A DNA stretch of 27,935 nucleotides from a virus. This document shows positions 8,731 to 15,610 of the stretch, one piece after another. Made by a program: the position numbers and the translations under genes. A model generated the notes under the pieces. The model ran no database searches. It had not been told where the DNA came from and was given only the letters and a program-made list of their open reading frames with translations. Each line of letters opens with the position of its first letter. Positions within the stretch are counted from its first letter, which is position 1. The stretch is taken from IMG/VR virus record IMGVR_UViG_3300021504_000009, positions 1 to 27,935 of that record. One strand, given 5' to 3'.

Positions 8731-8739
8731 ATATATAAT
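8711..8739 (+). promoter_or_regulatory. Perfect-consensus sigma70/sigmaA-type promoter inside the portal 3' end
   Basis: TTGACA at 8711-8716 and TATAAT at 8734-8739 are separated by exactly 17 bases. The -35 box lies in the last codons of the portal gene and the -10 box in the gap after it. Transcription would start near 8746, just before the AAGGAGG of the scaffold-like gene, giving this block its own strong expression. Confidence 0.85.
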
Positions 8740-8772
8740 CAACAGAAATCATATATGAAGGAGGTATAAACT

Positions 8773-9618
8773 ATGGGTGATGGAAAAGTTAATAACAACA
8801 ATCCTACTCCACCTGAAGGTGGAGGTGGTGAAGGGAAGTATATTCCTGAAACTGAGTTTAAGAAGGTTATAGAACAGAGAGACAAGTTAAAGAAAGAGCG
8901 CCGTGAGCTTCAAAAACAAATGAACGACCTTCAAGAACAGCTAAATTCTTTACAGTCCCTACAGGAAGAACTGGAAAAGTATAAGTCTTTGGAAGAGGAA
9001 TTGCAGAAGTATAAGGAGAAGGAAGAGGAAGAGAAAAAGAAGCGGATGGACGAGTTGGAGAAGGAGCGCTACGAAAAGGAGAAATTACTTGGAGAGCTAG
9101 ATAAGCTGAAAAAGCAGCTAGAGAACTATGTCCCTAAAGATGAGTATGAGAAGGTGAAAAGCGCATTAGAAGAAAGGGAACAAAAAGTAAGAGAACTTAG
9201 TGATTATAAGTTGAAAGCTGAGCTGGTAAACCTTGCCACGCAGATGAACGCAGTCAATCCAGAACAAATATATTTAATTACAAAACATTTCTTTAAGGTG
9301 AATGAGGATGGAGAATATGTCGTAGAAGAGAAAACAGAGTCTGGCGGTATCGCAGAATTATCTCCAAAGGAATTCTTAGAAAAATTCTTATCTGCTCCAG
9401 AGAATTCAAATTTAGTTAAGGGCGAACCACCTCAAAAGAAGACTCCTAGAGAAGACACTGGTGAAGGTGGAGGTGGCGGAGAAGGAGGAAAGAAAGTAGA
9501 GTTGAGTCCAGAAGATAAAAGAAGGGCTGCTTCAATGGGACTTACAGATGAGGAATATTATGAATTTGTAATTCAACCAAGAGAAAGAAAGCTAGGGAAG
9601 AAGGATGAGGAAGAATAA
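8773..9618 (+). CDS. Capsid scaffold-like coiled-coil protein
   Basis: The 281-residue, very Glu/Lys-rich product has a Gly-rich N-terminus, a long coiled coil (about 27-145), a short conserved-looking domain (about 145-210) with the pattern Lys-Ala-Glu-Leu-Val-Asn-Leu-Ala followed by Asn-Pro-Glu, and a Gly-rich hinge at 230-239. This order is typical of phage scaffolding proteins of the minor-structural GP20 kind, which shape the procapsid and then leave it. It sits directly after the portal gene, as scaffolds often do, and has AAGGAGG before its ATG and a consensus promoter just upstream. A capsid gene would normally follow, but the next gene does not look like one. Confidence 0.7.
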   Translation: MGDGKVNNNNPTPPEGGGGEGKYIPETEFKKVIEQRDKLKKERRELQKQMNDLQEQLNSLQSLQEELEKYKSLEEELQKYKEKEEEEKKKRMDELEKERYEKEKLLGELDKLKKQLENYVPKDEYEKVKSALEEREQKVRELSDYKLKAELVNLATQMNAVNPEQIYLITKHFFKVNEDGEYVVEEKTESGGIAELSPKEFLEKFLSAPENSNLVKGEPPQKKTPREDTGEGGGGGEGGKKVELSPEDKRRAASMGLTDEEYYEFVIQPRERKLGKKDEEE

Positions 9619-10450
9619 AGACCCTTTGGAATTATTCTCTGCCTTAATGCAGTCAAACAAACATTTAGATGAATATGAGCTGGGGGAGGGAATCCTCCCC
9701 TGCACCCAATTTGTTGCAAGCGAACCTGACATTCCTTTGCTACTCCTCCAGAATATTTTAGGAAGTGAAAATGTAGTTTATATAGATAAAATGGCTCTAT
9801 GTGTTAGAACAGATAAGACTTTACGAGTATTAAAGTCTCCCGCCATAAAGGAAATTTATTTTTTTGTCCATATCCCAGACAGAAAGTTTGTATCGTATTT
9901 CATTGACAAAAGTAATGTAGGAATATTTTTTGAAGATGAAATAGTATCTCCCAATAGAATTATTATTGGGAACTTGACTCTGGATGCAGTGGATTTTGTC
10001 ACCAAGAATTTGGCTAAAAAATGTTTATGGAAATACAATAAGGCCATAGCAGAAAAATTATATGATGTGAGTCAAGGAAGAATAAGTGTTTTAAAGTTCT
10101 TTGCCAAACATCTACAAAGGGCTACGAATAGGAGAGAAGTAATGACGCAACTTAGTAACTATCAAACAGAGCAAAAAGAATTCATTGCAGCTCTGCTGGA
10201 GTCGCCAATAAATGAATTCAGCGAATTATTTGAGTCGTATTTGCAAAAGTTTGGCATATTTCCATTGAAAATAGCTCTTTTAGACTATTTTAAAAATGCC
10301 TTCTTTAGTGAGCTCAAGGCCAACTATCAAATTAGTGAAAAAGAAGTTTTGGAGACTTCTGAAATACTTGGTGAAATAGGTCGGGCAACAGATACGGGAA
10401 GTTTTATAGATGTCGTTTATAAACTTTATTTTAAAATAAGGAGGACTTAG
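9605..10450 (+). CDS. Hypothetical protein (281 aa), weak resemblance to clamp-loader delta subunits
   Basis: The start overlaps the end of the scaffold-like gene by 14 bases, with only a weak AGGGAAG-type site before it. The product is not recognisable as a capsid protein. The N-terminal 120 residues look alternately strand and helix. The C-terminal 150 residues are helical, and the stretch near 120-165 (a Leu-Thr start, an Asp-Ala-x-Asp helix, then a Ser-Gln-Gly-Arg turn) vaguely recalls the helical parts of DNA polymerase III delta subunits. No Walker A motif is present. This resemblance is weak and inferred by eye; the neighbours are virion genes, so a head-assembly role is equally possible. 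Confidence 0.6.
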   Translation: MRKNKDPLELFSALMQSNKHLDEYELGEGILPCTQFVASEPDIPLLLLQNILGSENVVYIDKMALCVRTDKTLRVLKSPAIKEIYFFVHIPDRKFVSYFIDKSNVGIFFEDEIVSPNRIIIGNLTLDAVDFVTKNLAKKCLWKYNKAIAEKLYDVSQGRISVLKFFAKHLQRATNRREVMTQLSNYQTEQKEFIAALLESPINEFSELFESYLQKFGIFPLKIALLDYFKNAFFSELKANYQISEKEVLETSEILGEIGRATDTGSFIDVVYKLYFKIRRT

Positions 10451-10451
10451 G

Positions 10452-11099
10452 ATGTATGTTGCAAGTCATGGTGTTGGTCCTCGTATTCCTGTAATCAATA
10501 GAAGAGCTACTCCTACAGAGGGTAATGATTTTCAGCCCAGGTCAGATGTGCTTGAAATAGTTGAGCATCCAAAATATAGTAATGTTGGATATGTAAGGCT
10601 ATATGAGCGTCCTGTATCTGCCCTCGGAACAAGTGGAATGATTACTGTAATTAACATGGATACAGGTGAGTTAATAACTGGAACTAACACTTTCCCTCCA
10701 GGTGTGGACCAATATTTTGTTGCTCCTTACCAACAATTAGTATTTTTTAATGAAAGTAAAATTGGGACCACTGTAAGGGTAGATTATACAGGCATGGGCT
10801 CAATCATAGACGCAATAGATTTTAATTATGTCTATGAACTGGCTGCAGTAAACAAGTTCCTATCTGGAGATATAGAAATAGGTGCAGGAGCTACGCTTAC
10901 TTTGGAAGAGACTTTAGTAACAGAGGTATATGTCTTAGTTGAAGAGCATGTATATAAATTAGCTACTACCGAAGTTGACATATTTATTCATTATCCAGAC
11001 GACATGGATAATTATTACTCAACTATTGTCAATAATGACGCAAATAATTCAGTTACTGTAAAATATAGGGCTACACATTTATTCATCCCTGAAAAGTAA
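10452..11099 (+). CDS. Virion structural protein sharing a module with the 908-aa protein
   Basis: This 215-residue, beta-rich protein has a ribosome binding site of AAGGAGG and starts two bases after the previous stop. Residues about 10-137 match the N-terminal 120 residues of the large minus-strand protein (15611-18337) in order and pattern. Both have an Ile/Leu-x-x-x-Arg-Arg segment and then Phe-Asn, Gly-x-Thr-Val, Tyr-x-Gly-x-Gly-Ser, and Ala-Ile-Asp-x-x-Asn-Tyr. That region is therefore probably a shared virion-attachment or beta-sandwich module. The C-terminal part (about 140-215) looks like another small beta domain. Specific role unknown; a fibre, decoration or neck protein is plausible. 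Confidence 0.65.
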   Translation: MYVASHGVGPRIPVINRRATPTEGNDFQPRSDVLEIVEHPKYSNVGYVRLYERPVSALGTSGMITVINMDTGELITGTNTFPPGVDQYFVAPYQQLVFFNESKIGTTVRVDYTGMGSIIDAIDFNYVYELAAVNKFLSGDIEIGAGATLTLEETLVTEVYVLVEEHVYKLATTEVDIFIHYPDDMDNYYSTIVNNDANNSVTVKYRATHLFIPEK

Positions 11100-11111
11100 A
11101 GGAGAATTTCT

Positions 11112-11651
11112 ATGGGCGAACTTTATGGGAAGGAACTAAAATTTATCTTAATGAGCTCTGGGAAGGTGATAGGTGGTTTTGTTACGGAGAAAAACACGTA
11201 TTATGAAGTTGAAGGTTGTTATATCCAATTGGAATTACACGAGAATACAAACGAAGCATACAAAGAAGTTAAGCATAAAGGAAAAGTAGTTTACCAGCCC
11301 TTTTCTCCAGTTGGAGGTTTGATTCAAAGGTTAAACGTTCCTAAAGATAAAATAGATGGATTTTTAGACATGCCTGAAAGTTTTGTCACAAATTTTAGGT
11401 TTATTCTGGGGGAAGAAATTAGAGGTCTTAGGAGAAAGCAAGAGTTATTAAATAGGAAGCCATCCCCTATGAGAGCAGCAGTCGAACCTGAAGATTACCT
11501 TGCCTTTGTTCGCAAATATACGAAAGAACACGGAAAGTTGCCTATTAAAGAGGAGTCGGAGTTAGTATTAAAGGAAACAGGGATTATCGGAGGTCGTTTT
11601 TCTATAAAACCAACCTCTCCTTATAGGCCAACACAAACTAACAATAAATAA
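11112..11651 (+). CDS. Hypothetical protein with a possible Sm-like N-terminal barrel
   Basis: The ATG has AAGGAG nine bases upstream and follows the previous gene by 12 bases. The N-terminal 60 residues have the rhythm of a small Sm-type barrel: a strand, Ser-Gly-Lys-Val-Ile-Gly-Gly-Phe-Val, then strands with Tyr/Glu. Phage proteins of similar size with such a start are known, but the match is weak. The C-terminal part holds a Lys/Arg-rich helix (about 100-120) and a Pro/Thr-rich tail. Function unknown. Confidence 0.6.
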   Translation: MGELYGKELKFILMSSGKVIGGFVTEKNTYYEVEGCYIQLELHENTNEAYKEVKHKGKVVYQPFSPVGGLIQRLNVPKDKIDGFLDMPESFVTNFRFILGEEIRGLRRKQELLNRKPSPMRAAVEPEDYLAFVRKYTKEHGKLPIKEESELVLKETGIIGGRFSIKPTSPYRPTQTNNK

Positions 11652-11673
11652 TTTTTGGCATAGGGAGGGAACA

Positions 11674-12201
11674 ATGAAATCTTTAAATACATACAAAGTA
11701 TTTAATGGAAATGAAGTTACAAATGCCATTAGGAATTTAACTATATCTGATAAGAAGCTTCCTTTATATAAGTCTTCTTTAATCCAGATAGAGTACCTTT
11801 CCGTAGATTCTTTATTTACAACATACCCAGATAAAGAGGACAATAATTCGGAGAAGGAGCAGGCACATAAGCTTTTTTATGCTTTACTTTTAGAAAAAAG
11901 TATTGACGTCTCAGATGATTGTAAAGCAGTAAAGTTTGGAAGGAAATTATTACTACCTCCAGTAGTTGAGATTTATAAAAATACGCCTGTTCTTATTGCA
12001 GGGTTTTATAACATATACTGGGCTATAGAGGAGTACAACAAAAAGGAGGTTCCATGTATTACCATCAAACATTATTCTTATGTGCCTCCAGAATTTTACT
12101 ACAAGCCTATTCATCTTCCTCTATCCTTTTTAAGCCTCATACATAGTAAATTTGAGATTGAAAAAAATGGGACGACTAGGGCAATTAACATAAACTTTTG
12201 A
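11674..12201 (+). CDS. ParB/sulfiredoxin-like protein lacking the usual catalytic motif
   Basis: Residues about 90-132 read like the core of short ParB-type domains: Leu-Pro-Pro-Val-Val-Glu-Ile, a turn, Pro-Val-Leu-Ile-Ala-Gly, a helix with Tyr-Trp-Ala, and Val-Pro-Cys-Ile-Thr-Ile at the end. In active members a Gly-x-His-Arg motif follows the Leu-Ile segment; here it reads Gly-Phe-Tyr-Asn, so the catalytic residues are missing. A binding role or a decayed enzyme is likely. The 175-residue gene has GGGAGGG before its ATG. Assignment is by pattern recognition only. Confidence 0.55.
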   Translation: MKSLNTYKVFNGNEVTNAIRNLTISDKKLPLYKSSLIQIEYLSVDSLFTTYPDKEDNNSEKEQAHKLFYALLLEKSIDVSDDCKAVKFGRKLLLPPVVEIYKNTPVLIAGFYNIYWAIEEYNKKEVPCITIKHYSYVPPEFYYKPIHLPLSFLSLIHSKFEIEKNGTTRAININF

Positions 12202-12212
12202 GGAGGTATGGT

Positions 12213-12446
12213 ATGAAAATGAGTGTCAAGGTAGAAAAGAAATTAATATTAGAACTAACTGAAGAAGAGTACTATTGGCTAAAGGCCTTAATGCAGAATC
12301 CTTTTCCAACACAAAATAATCCGACAGGAAATCCTCAGTTGGAAGATGAATTCAATAGGGAAATGCGGAGAAGATTTTGGGATGCTTTACAGGCCCTAGA
12401 GGACGAAGTGTGTTCAAAAGGAGTTGGAGATGAGCTTTCTCATTGA
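12213..12446 (+). CDS. Small conserved-type phage protein (77 aa)
   Basis: ATG 12213 follows GAGGAGG by six bases and is preferred to the in-frame TTG at 12198, which lies inside the previous gene. Residues about 8-25 (Lys-Leu-Ile-Leu-Glu-Leu-Thr-Glu-Glu-Glu-Tyr) recur in many small phage proteins, which have a strand followed by a helix. The rest is acidic and helical, with a central Asn/Pro-rich loop. No function can be assigned. It overlaps the next gene by 17 bases. Confidence 0.65.
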   Translation: MKMSVKVEKKLILELTEEEYYWLKALMQNPFPTQNNPTGNPQLEDEFNREMRRRFWDALQALEDEVCSKGVGDELSH

Positions 12447-13197
12447 GATAAAAGATGATAACGCATTAAAATATTACGAGACTTTTCCATATTCTTTTCT
12501 TATTTTGAAAAAGTTAGGTCAGACAATATATGTGTTAAATGGTTGTGTTGCGTATGTAGATATAATATCAGTTCCAGTTTATAATTGTTTTAGTACCTTT
12601 CTTACAGATATTATCAAGGCGTTTAATATAAAGAGGCCTCTCGTTGTGGATGACCTATTCTATCTGGTAAGAGACGTAAACGTTGAAAGGGTTAATTTAA
12701 CTAATAAGTTTTTATATACATTGGAAAGTGTTGAGAGTAAAAATATTCCAACGATTCCGAAAGAAATTCCTGACACGGCTGACTTCCCTTTAAAAGAACA
12801 CGACCTTATTTGCTTTTGTCCTCCAGTAACTGCATTTCATGAACTGAGACTAAGTCAGGTGAATCTGGACGTCATTAACGCTATAGATGATAAGATTTTC
12901 ATCCTTCCAGGAGCTACAATAGGAGTAGCTAAGAATTTTATCAACTTTTTTAACTATTTTGTAGAAAACAAGATAGTTTACCACGTTCATATTCCCTCTC
13001 CAATTATTGATAATTGCTGGTTTGTCGTCTTACCTTACCATATAGGAAAGAAGTATGAGAGCAACTTTACCTTAACATACCCATTCTATGTAAGTAAGAT
13101 TCTGGAAAGGAAAGGAAGGGGTGTAAGTGGAATTTATATCGACTTTGATTTAAGTGCAGAAAAGATGTTGTACCAAAATACAGTGGGGCTGACTTAG
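12430..13197 (+). CDS. Hypothetical protein (255 aa), last gene of the plus-strand unit
   Basis: ATG 12430 with AAGGAG six bases before it is preferred to the TTG at 12424. The product is rich in Phe, Ile, Val and Tyr, alternates strands and short helices, and has no motif I recognise. The stop codon lies inside the loop of the bidirectional terminator, and the last codons form its left arm, so the terminator constrains the C-terminus. Its neighbours give no clear hint of function. Confidence 0.65.
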   Translation: MSFLIEIKDDNALKYYETFPYSFLILKKLGQTIYVLNGCVAYVDIISVPVYNCFSTFLTDIIKAFNIKRPLVVDDLFYLVRDVNVERVNLTNKFLYTLESVESKNIPTIPKEIPDTADFPLKEHDLICFCPPVTAFHELRLSQVNLDVINAIDDKIFILPGATIGVAKNFINFFNYFVENKIVYHVHIPSPIIDNCWFVVLPYHIGKKYESNFTLTYPFYVSKILERKGRGVSGIYIDFDLSAEKMLYQNTVGLT

Positions 13198-13212
13198 ACC
13201 CCACTGTATTTT
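13175..13212. terminator. Bidirectional terminator between convergent units
   Basis: A perfect 14-bp inverted repeat (AAAATACAGTGGGG and its complement at 13199-13212) encloses a 10-base loop. A/T runs flank both arms, so it works as a U-tract hairpin in both directions. The plus gene stop (13195-13197) is in the loop and the minus gene stop (13211-13213) overlaps the right arm. Confidence 0.9.
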
Positions 13213-14929
13213 AAAAGTATGTGGCCCTATCGTCCCATACTTTATTATATTCCTGTGGGTCTGTATTTGGTAATAGTTTTGAGACAATATTCCTGTCAAC
13301 ATCATAGTTAAATTTATATATTAAAAACGCAGGGTCTGATGTTTTAGCGCCTGCAACTGTATGTCCTTCGTAAATTACTTTTCCGTCAGTATCGTAATCA
13401 TATATTCTAATGATTCCTTCATCATAATTATATGACTCTCTGAGAGACCAAACGTTGTCGCTTTCTAGGTTCTTGTTAGCAACTGATACGTGCAACAATT
13501 GTCCTGTAGCTTCATCTATAACATTCTTTTCTATTACCCAAATATTCTTCCATTCTTCATGCCCAGGAGTATTAGTTTTACCTACATAAATAAGCTTTCC
13601 GTCGTCATCGTAATCATAAAGCTCACAATATTCCTGAGTATAGTCTAGCGTTTCTTTTTCACTCCAGCGAACTGAAGTCCTCTTTTGGATTTTGATAACG
13701 TTGCCTGTATCTGGGTCAGTCACAACTTTAGTTATCTCCCACACAGGGTCTGTAGGGTAAGCTGGAGACTCAGCGACTCCAATGTAAGTCCCATCTGCAG
13801 AGGATAAGTAGATATATTTGGAAGAGTAGTCATATGCTTCCCTATTATCCCACGCAACGTTCTCTTCGACGCCAATTGAATACAACTTATTTCCGTAATA
13901 AACATACTTTTCTATGGTCCAAATAGGTTTATCTGTTTGTTTTCCAGCTTCGCTTGTGCCTTTATATACAATATATCCATGCGTATCATATTCTATGAGA
14001 ACAACGTGCCCAACCTCGTAATTGTAAGACTCTCTGTTGTTCCAGATGTTCTTATGCGTTATACGATTTCCTTCAGCATACCCCAGCTCAATGGTGTTAC
14101 CGTTAGCATCAGCCGTATTTCTTGCAATTACCCAGCCTAGAGAGTCAGGTGTAGCTCCAGGAATTCCTTTCCCTTTATACTTCAAAAATCCATTTTCGTC
14201 ATATTCGTATAATTCGCTAAAAACATCAAAGTAATTATAGTATTCCCTATAGCGCCAAACCTTGTTGAATTCAGTATCTCTATTTGCAAACAAACGGGTT
14301 ACTTTTCTACTGTTTGATTCATAGATATATCTTTGGATAAACCAAACAGGGTCTGACTCCTTACTTCCTGGAGGAGCAGAACCTTCAAAAATAAGGTTTC
14401 CGTTGGAATCATACTCCTCCCTTTTTTCAAACATATCTATCATTCCACCACCTCCGAAGGTACTTGTTCCTGAAAATAATTCTATTAATATTTCAGTCTC
14501 TGAGACTGCGATACCATACTGAATTTTACCTTTTAATGTATCTGTAGTTAAGTGCAAGTTTTTATCGAGAAAATACTTCTTCCCTGTTTTTAAATTTTCA
14601 AAACCATTAATAATGCCGAAGACAATAATTAGTAATGAATCGCCTTCAGCAGCATCATTATAAGCCACTCCAACTATGTCATAATCCTTAGAATATTCAG
14701 TTGGCTGATAATAATTTCCATCCGACCCAATATAGACAACATTCCCTTTACTAATATTTTCTCCTGCAGTTCCCATACGATAAACGGGAACTACAGGAGC
14801 TACCACTACTTGGTCGCCTGTTTTGGCTATTTGAAACAGGCCCTCTGGTAGGGAGTATGAGTTGGGTGTGTCATTTAAATCCAAAAATGACCAGGGTTGG
14901 GTTAGGCCTCTACCAAACTTTTGGAACAT
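13211..14929 (-). CDS. Repeat-containing fibre-like virion protein (572 aa)
   Basis: The N-terminal part (1-160) has the Leu-Asn-Asp-Thr-Pro-x-Ser-Tyr motif seen in phage fibre proteins, followed by a beta domain. A Gly4 linker (159-162) leads to six tandem repeats of about 61-72 residues from residue 169 to the end. Each repeat carries Tyr-Asp-x-x-Gly, then a Trp-x-Ile motif, a second Asp/Gly turn, and Trp-x-x-Arg-Glu-x-Tyr-x-Tyr. I recall this motif in structural proteins of other phages. Probably a tail-fibre or spike that reaches the host surface. It is the last gene of the minus operon, six bases after the basic protein, with GAAGG upstream. Confidence 0.75.
   Translation of the reverse strand: MFQKFGRGLTQPWSFLDLNDTPNSYSLPEGLFQIAKTGDQVVVAPVVPVYRMGTAGENISKGNVVYIGSDGNYYQPTEYSKDYDIVGVAYNDAAEGDSLLIIVFGIINGFENLKTGKKYFLDKNLHLTTDTLKGKIQYGIAVSETEILIELFSGTSTFGGGGMIDMFEKREEYDSNGNLIFEGSAPPGSKESDPVWFIQRYIYESNSRKVTRLFANRDTEFNKVWRYREYYNYFDVFSELYEYDENGFLKYKGKGIPGATPDSLGWVIARNTADANGNTIELGYAEGNRITHKNIWNNRESYNYEVGHVVLIEYDTHGYIVYKGTSEAGKQTDKPIWTIEKYVYYGNKLYSIGVEENVAWDNREAYDYSSKYIYLSSADGTYIGVAESPAYPTDPVWEITKVVTDPDTGNVIKIQKRTSVRWSEKETLDYTQEYCELYDYDDDGKLIYVGKTNTPGHEEWKNIWVIEKNVIDEATGQLLHVSVANKNLESDNVWSLRESYNYDEGIIRIYDYDTDGKVIYEGHTVAGAKTSDPAFLIYKFNYDVDRNIVSKLLPNTDPQEYNKVWDDRATYF
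13214..14425 (-). repeat. Six tandem protein repeats of about 65 residues
   Basis: Units at residues 169-238, 239-309, 310-370, 371-434, 435-506 and 507-572 of the fibre-like protein. They share Tyr-Asp-x-x-Gly, Tyr-x-Gly, Trp-x-Ile and Trp-x-x-Arg-Glu positions but are quite divergent. Each looks like two related half-units, which would make about twelve in all. Confidence 0.8.
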
Positions 14930-14935
14930 ATCTTA

Positions 14936-15262
14936 CTACCTTCTTCTCCTTCTTTCTCCAGGAGTTATTCCAAAATATCTTTTCAACAATCTTGCAGCTT
15001 TGGCAGCTATATCATTTCTATGATATTGTTTGGCCCTTCTATAAGCTGCAGTTAAAAGATAAACAGAAGGCTTCCCAGTATTTGGATTCACGTACGGATA
15101 CTTCCGTTGCTTTGGAAGTAAAAAATACCTAGCTGGGAGTTCCCTACGTCTCTTTTGTGTTAGTAGTTTCCCACCCTTTTGAAACATCTTCTTTAGAGAC
15201 TTTGGGAATTTACTTCTGTTTTTTACCCTCGTTGTCTTTTTTCTAACTTTTCTTCTAGCCAT
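14936..15262 (-). CDS. Very basic virion-type protein (108 aa)
   Basis: The N-terminal 40 residues are Lys/Arg-rich, and the C-terminus ends in five arginines. The middle (about 41-95) has the pattern Leu-Pro-x-x-x-Phe-x-Leu-Pro, Lys-Tyr-Pro, then an Ala/Arg/Tyr-rich helix with Arg-Ala-x-Gln-Tyr-His. I recall a similar module in phage proteins near capsid genes. The charge suggests contact with DNA. It is preceded by AAGGGGG and a 30-base gap that contains a 12-bp palindrome. Confidence 0.6.
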   Translation of the reverse strand: MARRKVRKKTTRVKNRSKFPKSLKKMFQKGGKLLTQKRRRELPARYFLLPKQRKYPYVNPNTGKPSVYLLTAAYRRAKQYHRNDIAAKAARLLKRYFGITPGERRRRR

Positions 15263-15278
15263 TTTGTCAAGACCCCCT

Positions 15279-15290
15279 TTAAACGTTTAA
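15279..15290. other. 12-bp palindrome in a 30-base gap
   Basis: TTAAACGTTTAA is a perfect palindrome between two minus-strand genes, in one of the few gaps of the operon. It could be an operator or a protein-binding site, but nothing else supports this. Confidence 0.35.
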
Positions 15291-15292
15291 TG

Positions 15293-15598
15293 TTACCCTT
15301 CGTAAACACTTGATACTAACAATGTAAATACCAGGTTTCCGCCTGCTGATTTGACTGCGATTGATTCTGTCTGGTCTAGGGGAATTGGTGATGTAATAAA
15401 TGTGTCGTGTGGAGGTATTCTTAGAGATGGGTAGATTTCTTTATCCTGGACACCTGTCTCTCCAGACTTAAGAAGAGCGACAGTAGCGAAGTCTTCCTCT
15501 TCTGAGTTATTAGCTATATACAAAATATTATACGTTCTGGAGATGGAAGTGTAAAGTACGACTTCGGTATCTGCCCCTGGTTTTTCCCTATGAATCAT
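15293..15598 (-). CDS. Small beta-rich structural protein (101 aa)
   Basis: The product is a compact strand-rich protein. It has an N-terminal Tyr-Thr-Ser-Ile-x-x-x-Tyr stretch, a Ile-Ala-Asn-Asn segment, a Pro-rich turn (about 62-68) and a C-terminal Gly-Gly-Asn-Leu-Val-Phe-x-Leu. The pattern is that of small virion beta-sandwiches that decorate a fibre or baseplate. Translation starts after AAGGAGAG with seven bases of spacing. It sits between two structural genes. Exact role unknown. Confidence 0.6.
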   Translation of the reverse strand: MIHREKPGADTEVVLYTSISRTYNILYIANNSEEEDFATVALLKSGETGVQDKEIYPSLRIPPHDTFITSPIPLDQTESIAVKSAGGNLVFTLLVSSVYEG

Positions 15599-15610
15599 GC
15601 TTTCTCTCCT

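Noticed and set aside
11568-11843. 91-residue minus-strand ORF
   Set aside because: It spans the junction of two plus-strand genes with good ribosome binding sites and shows no signals of its own.
15242-15270. TTGACA on the minus strand before the basic protein
   Set aside because: The matching -10 region (GTTAGA at the right spacing) is poor, and the box lies between the ribosome binding site and start codon.
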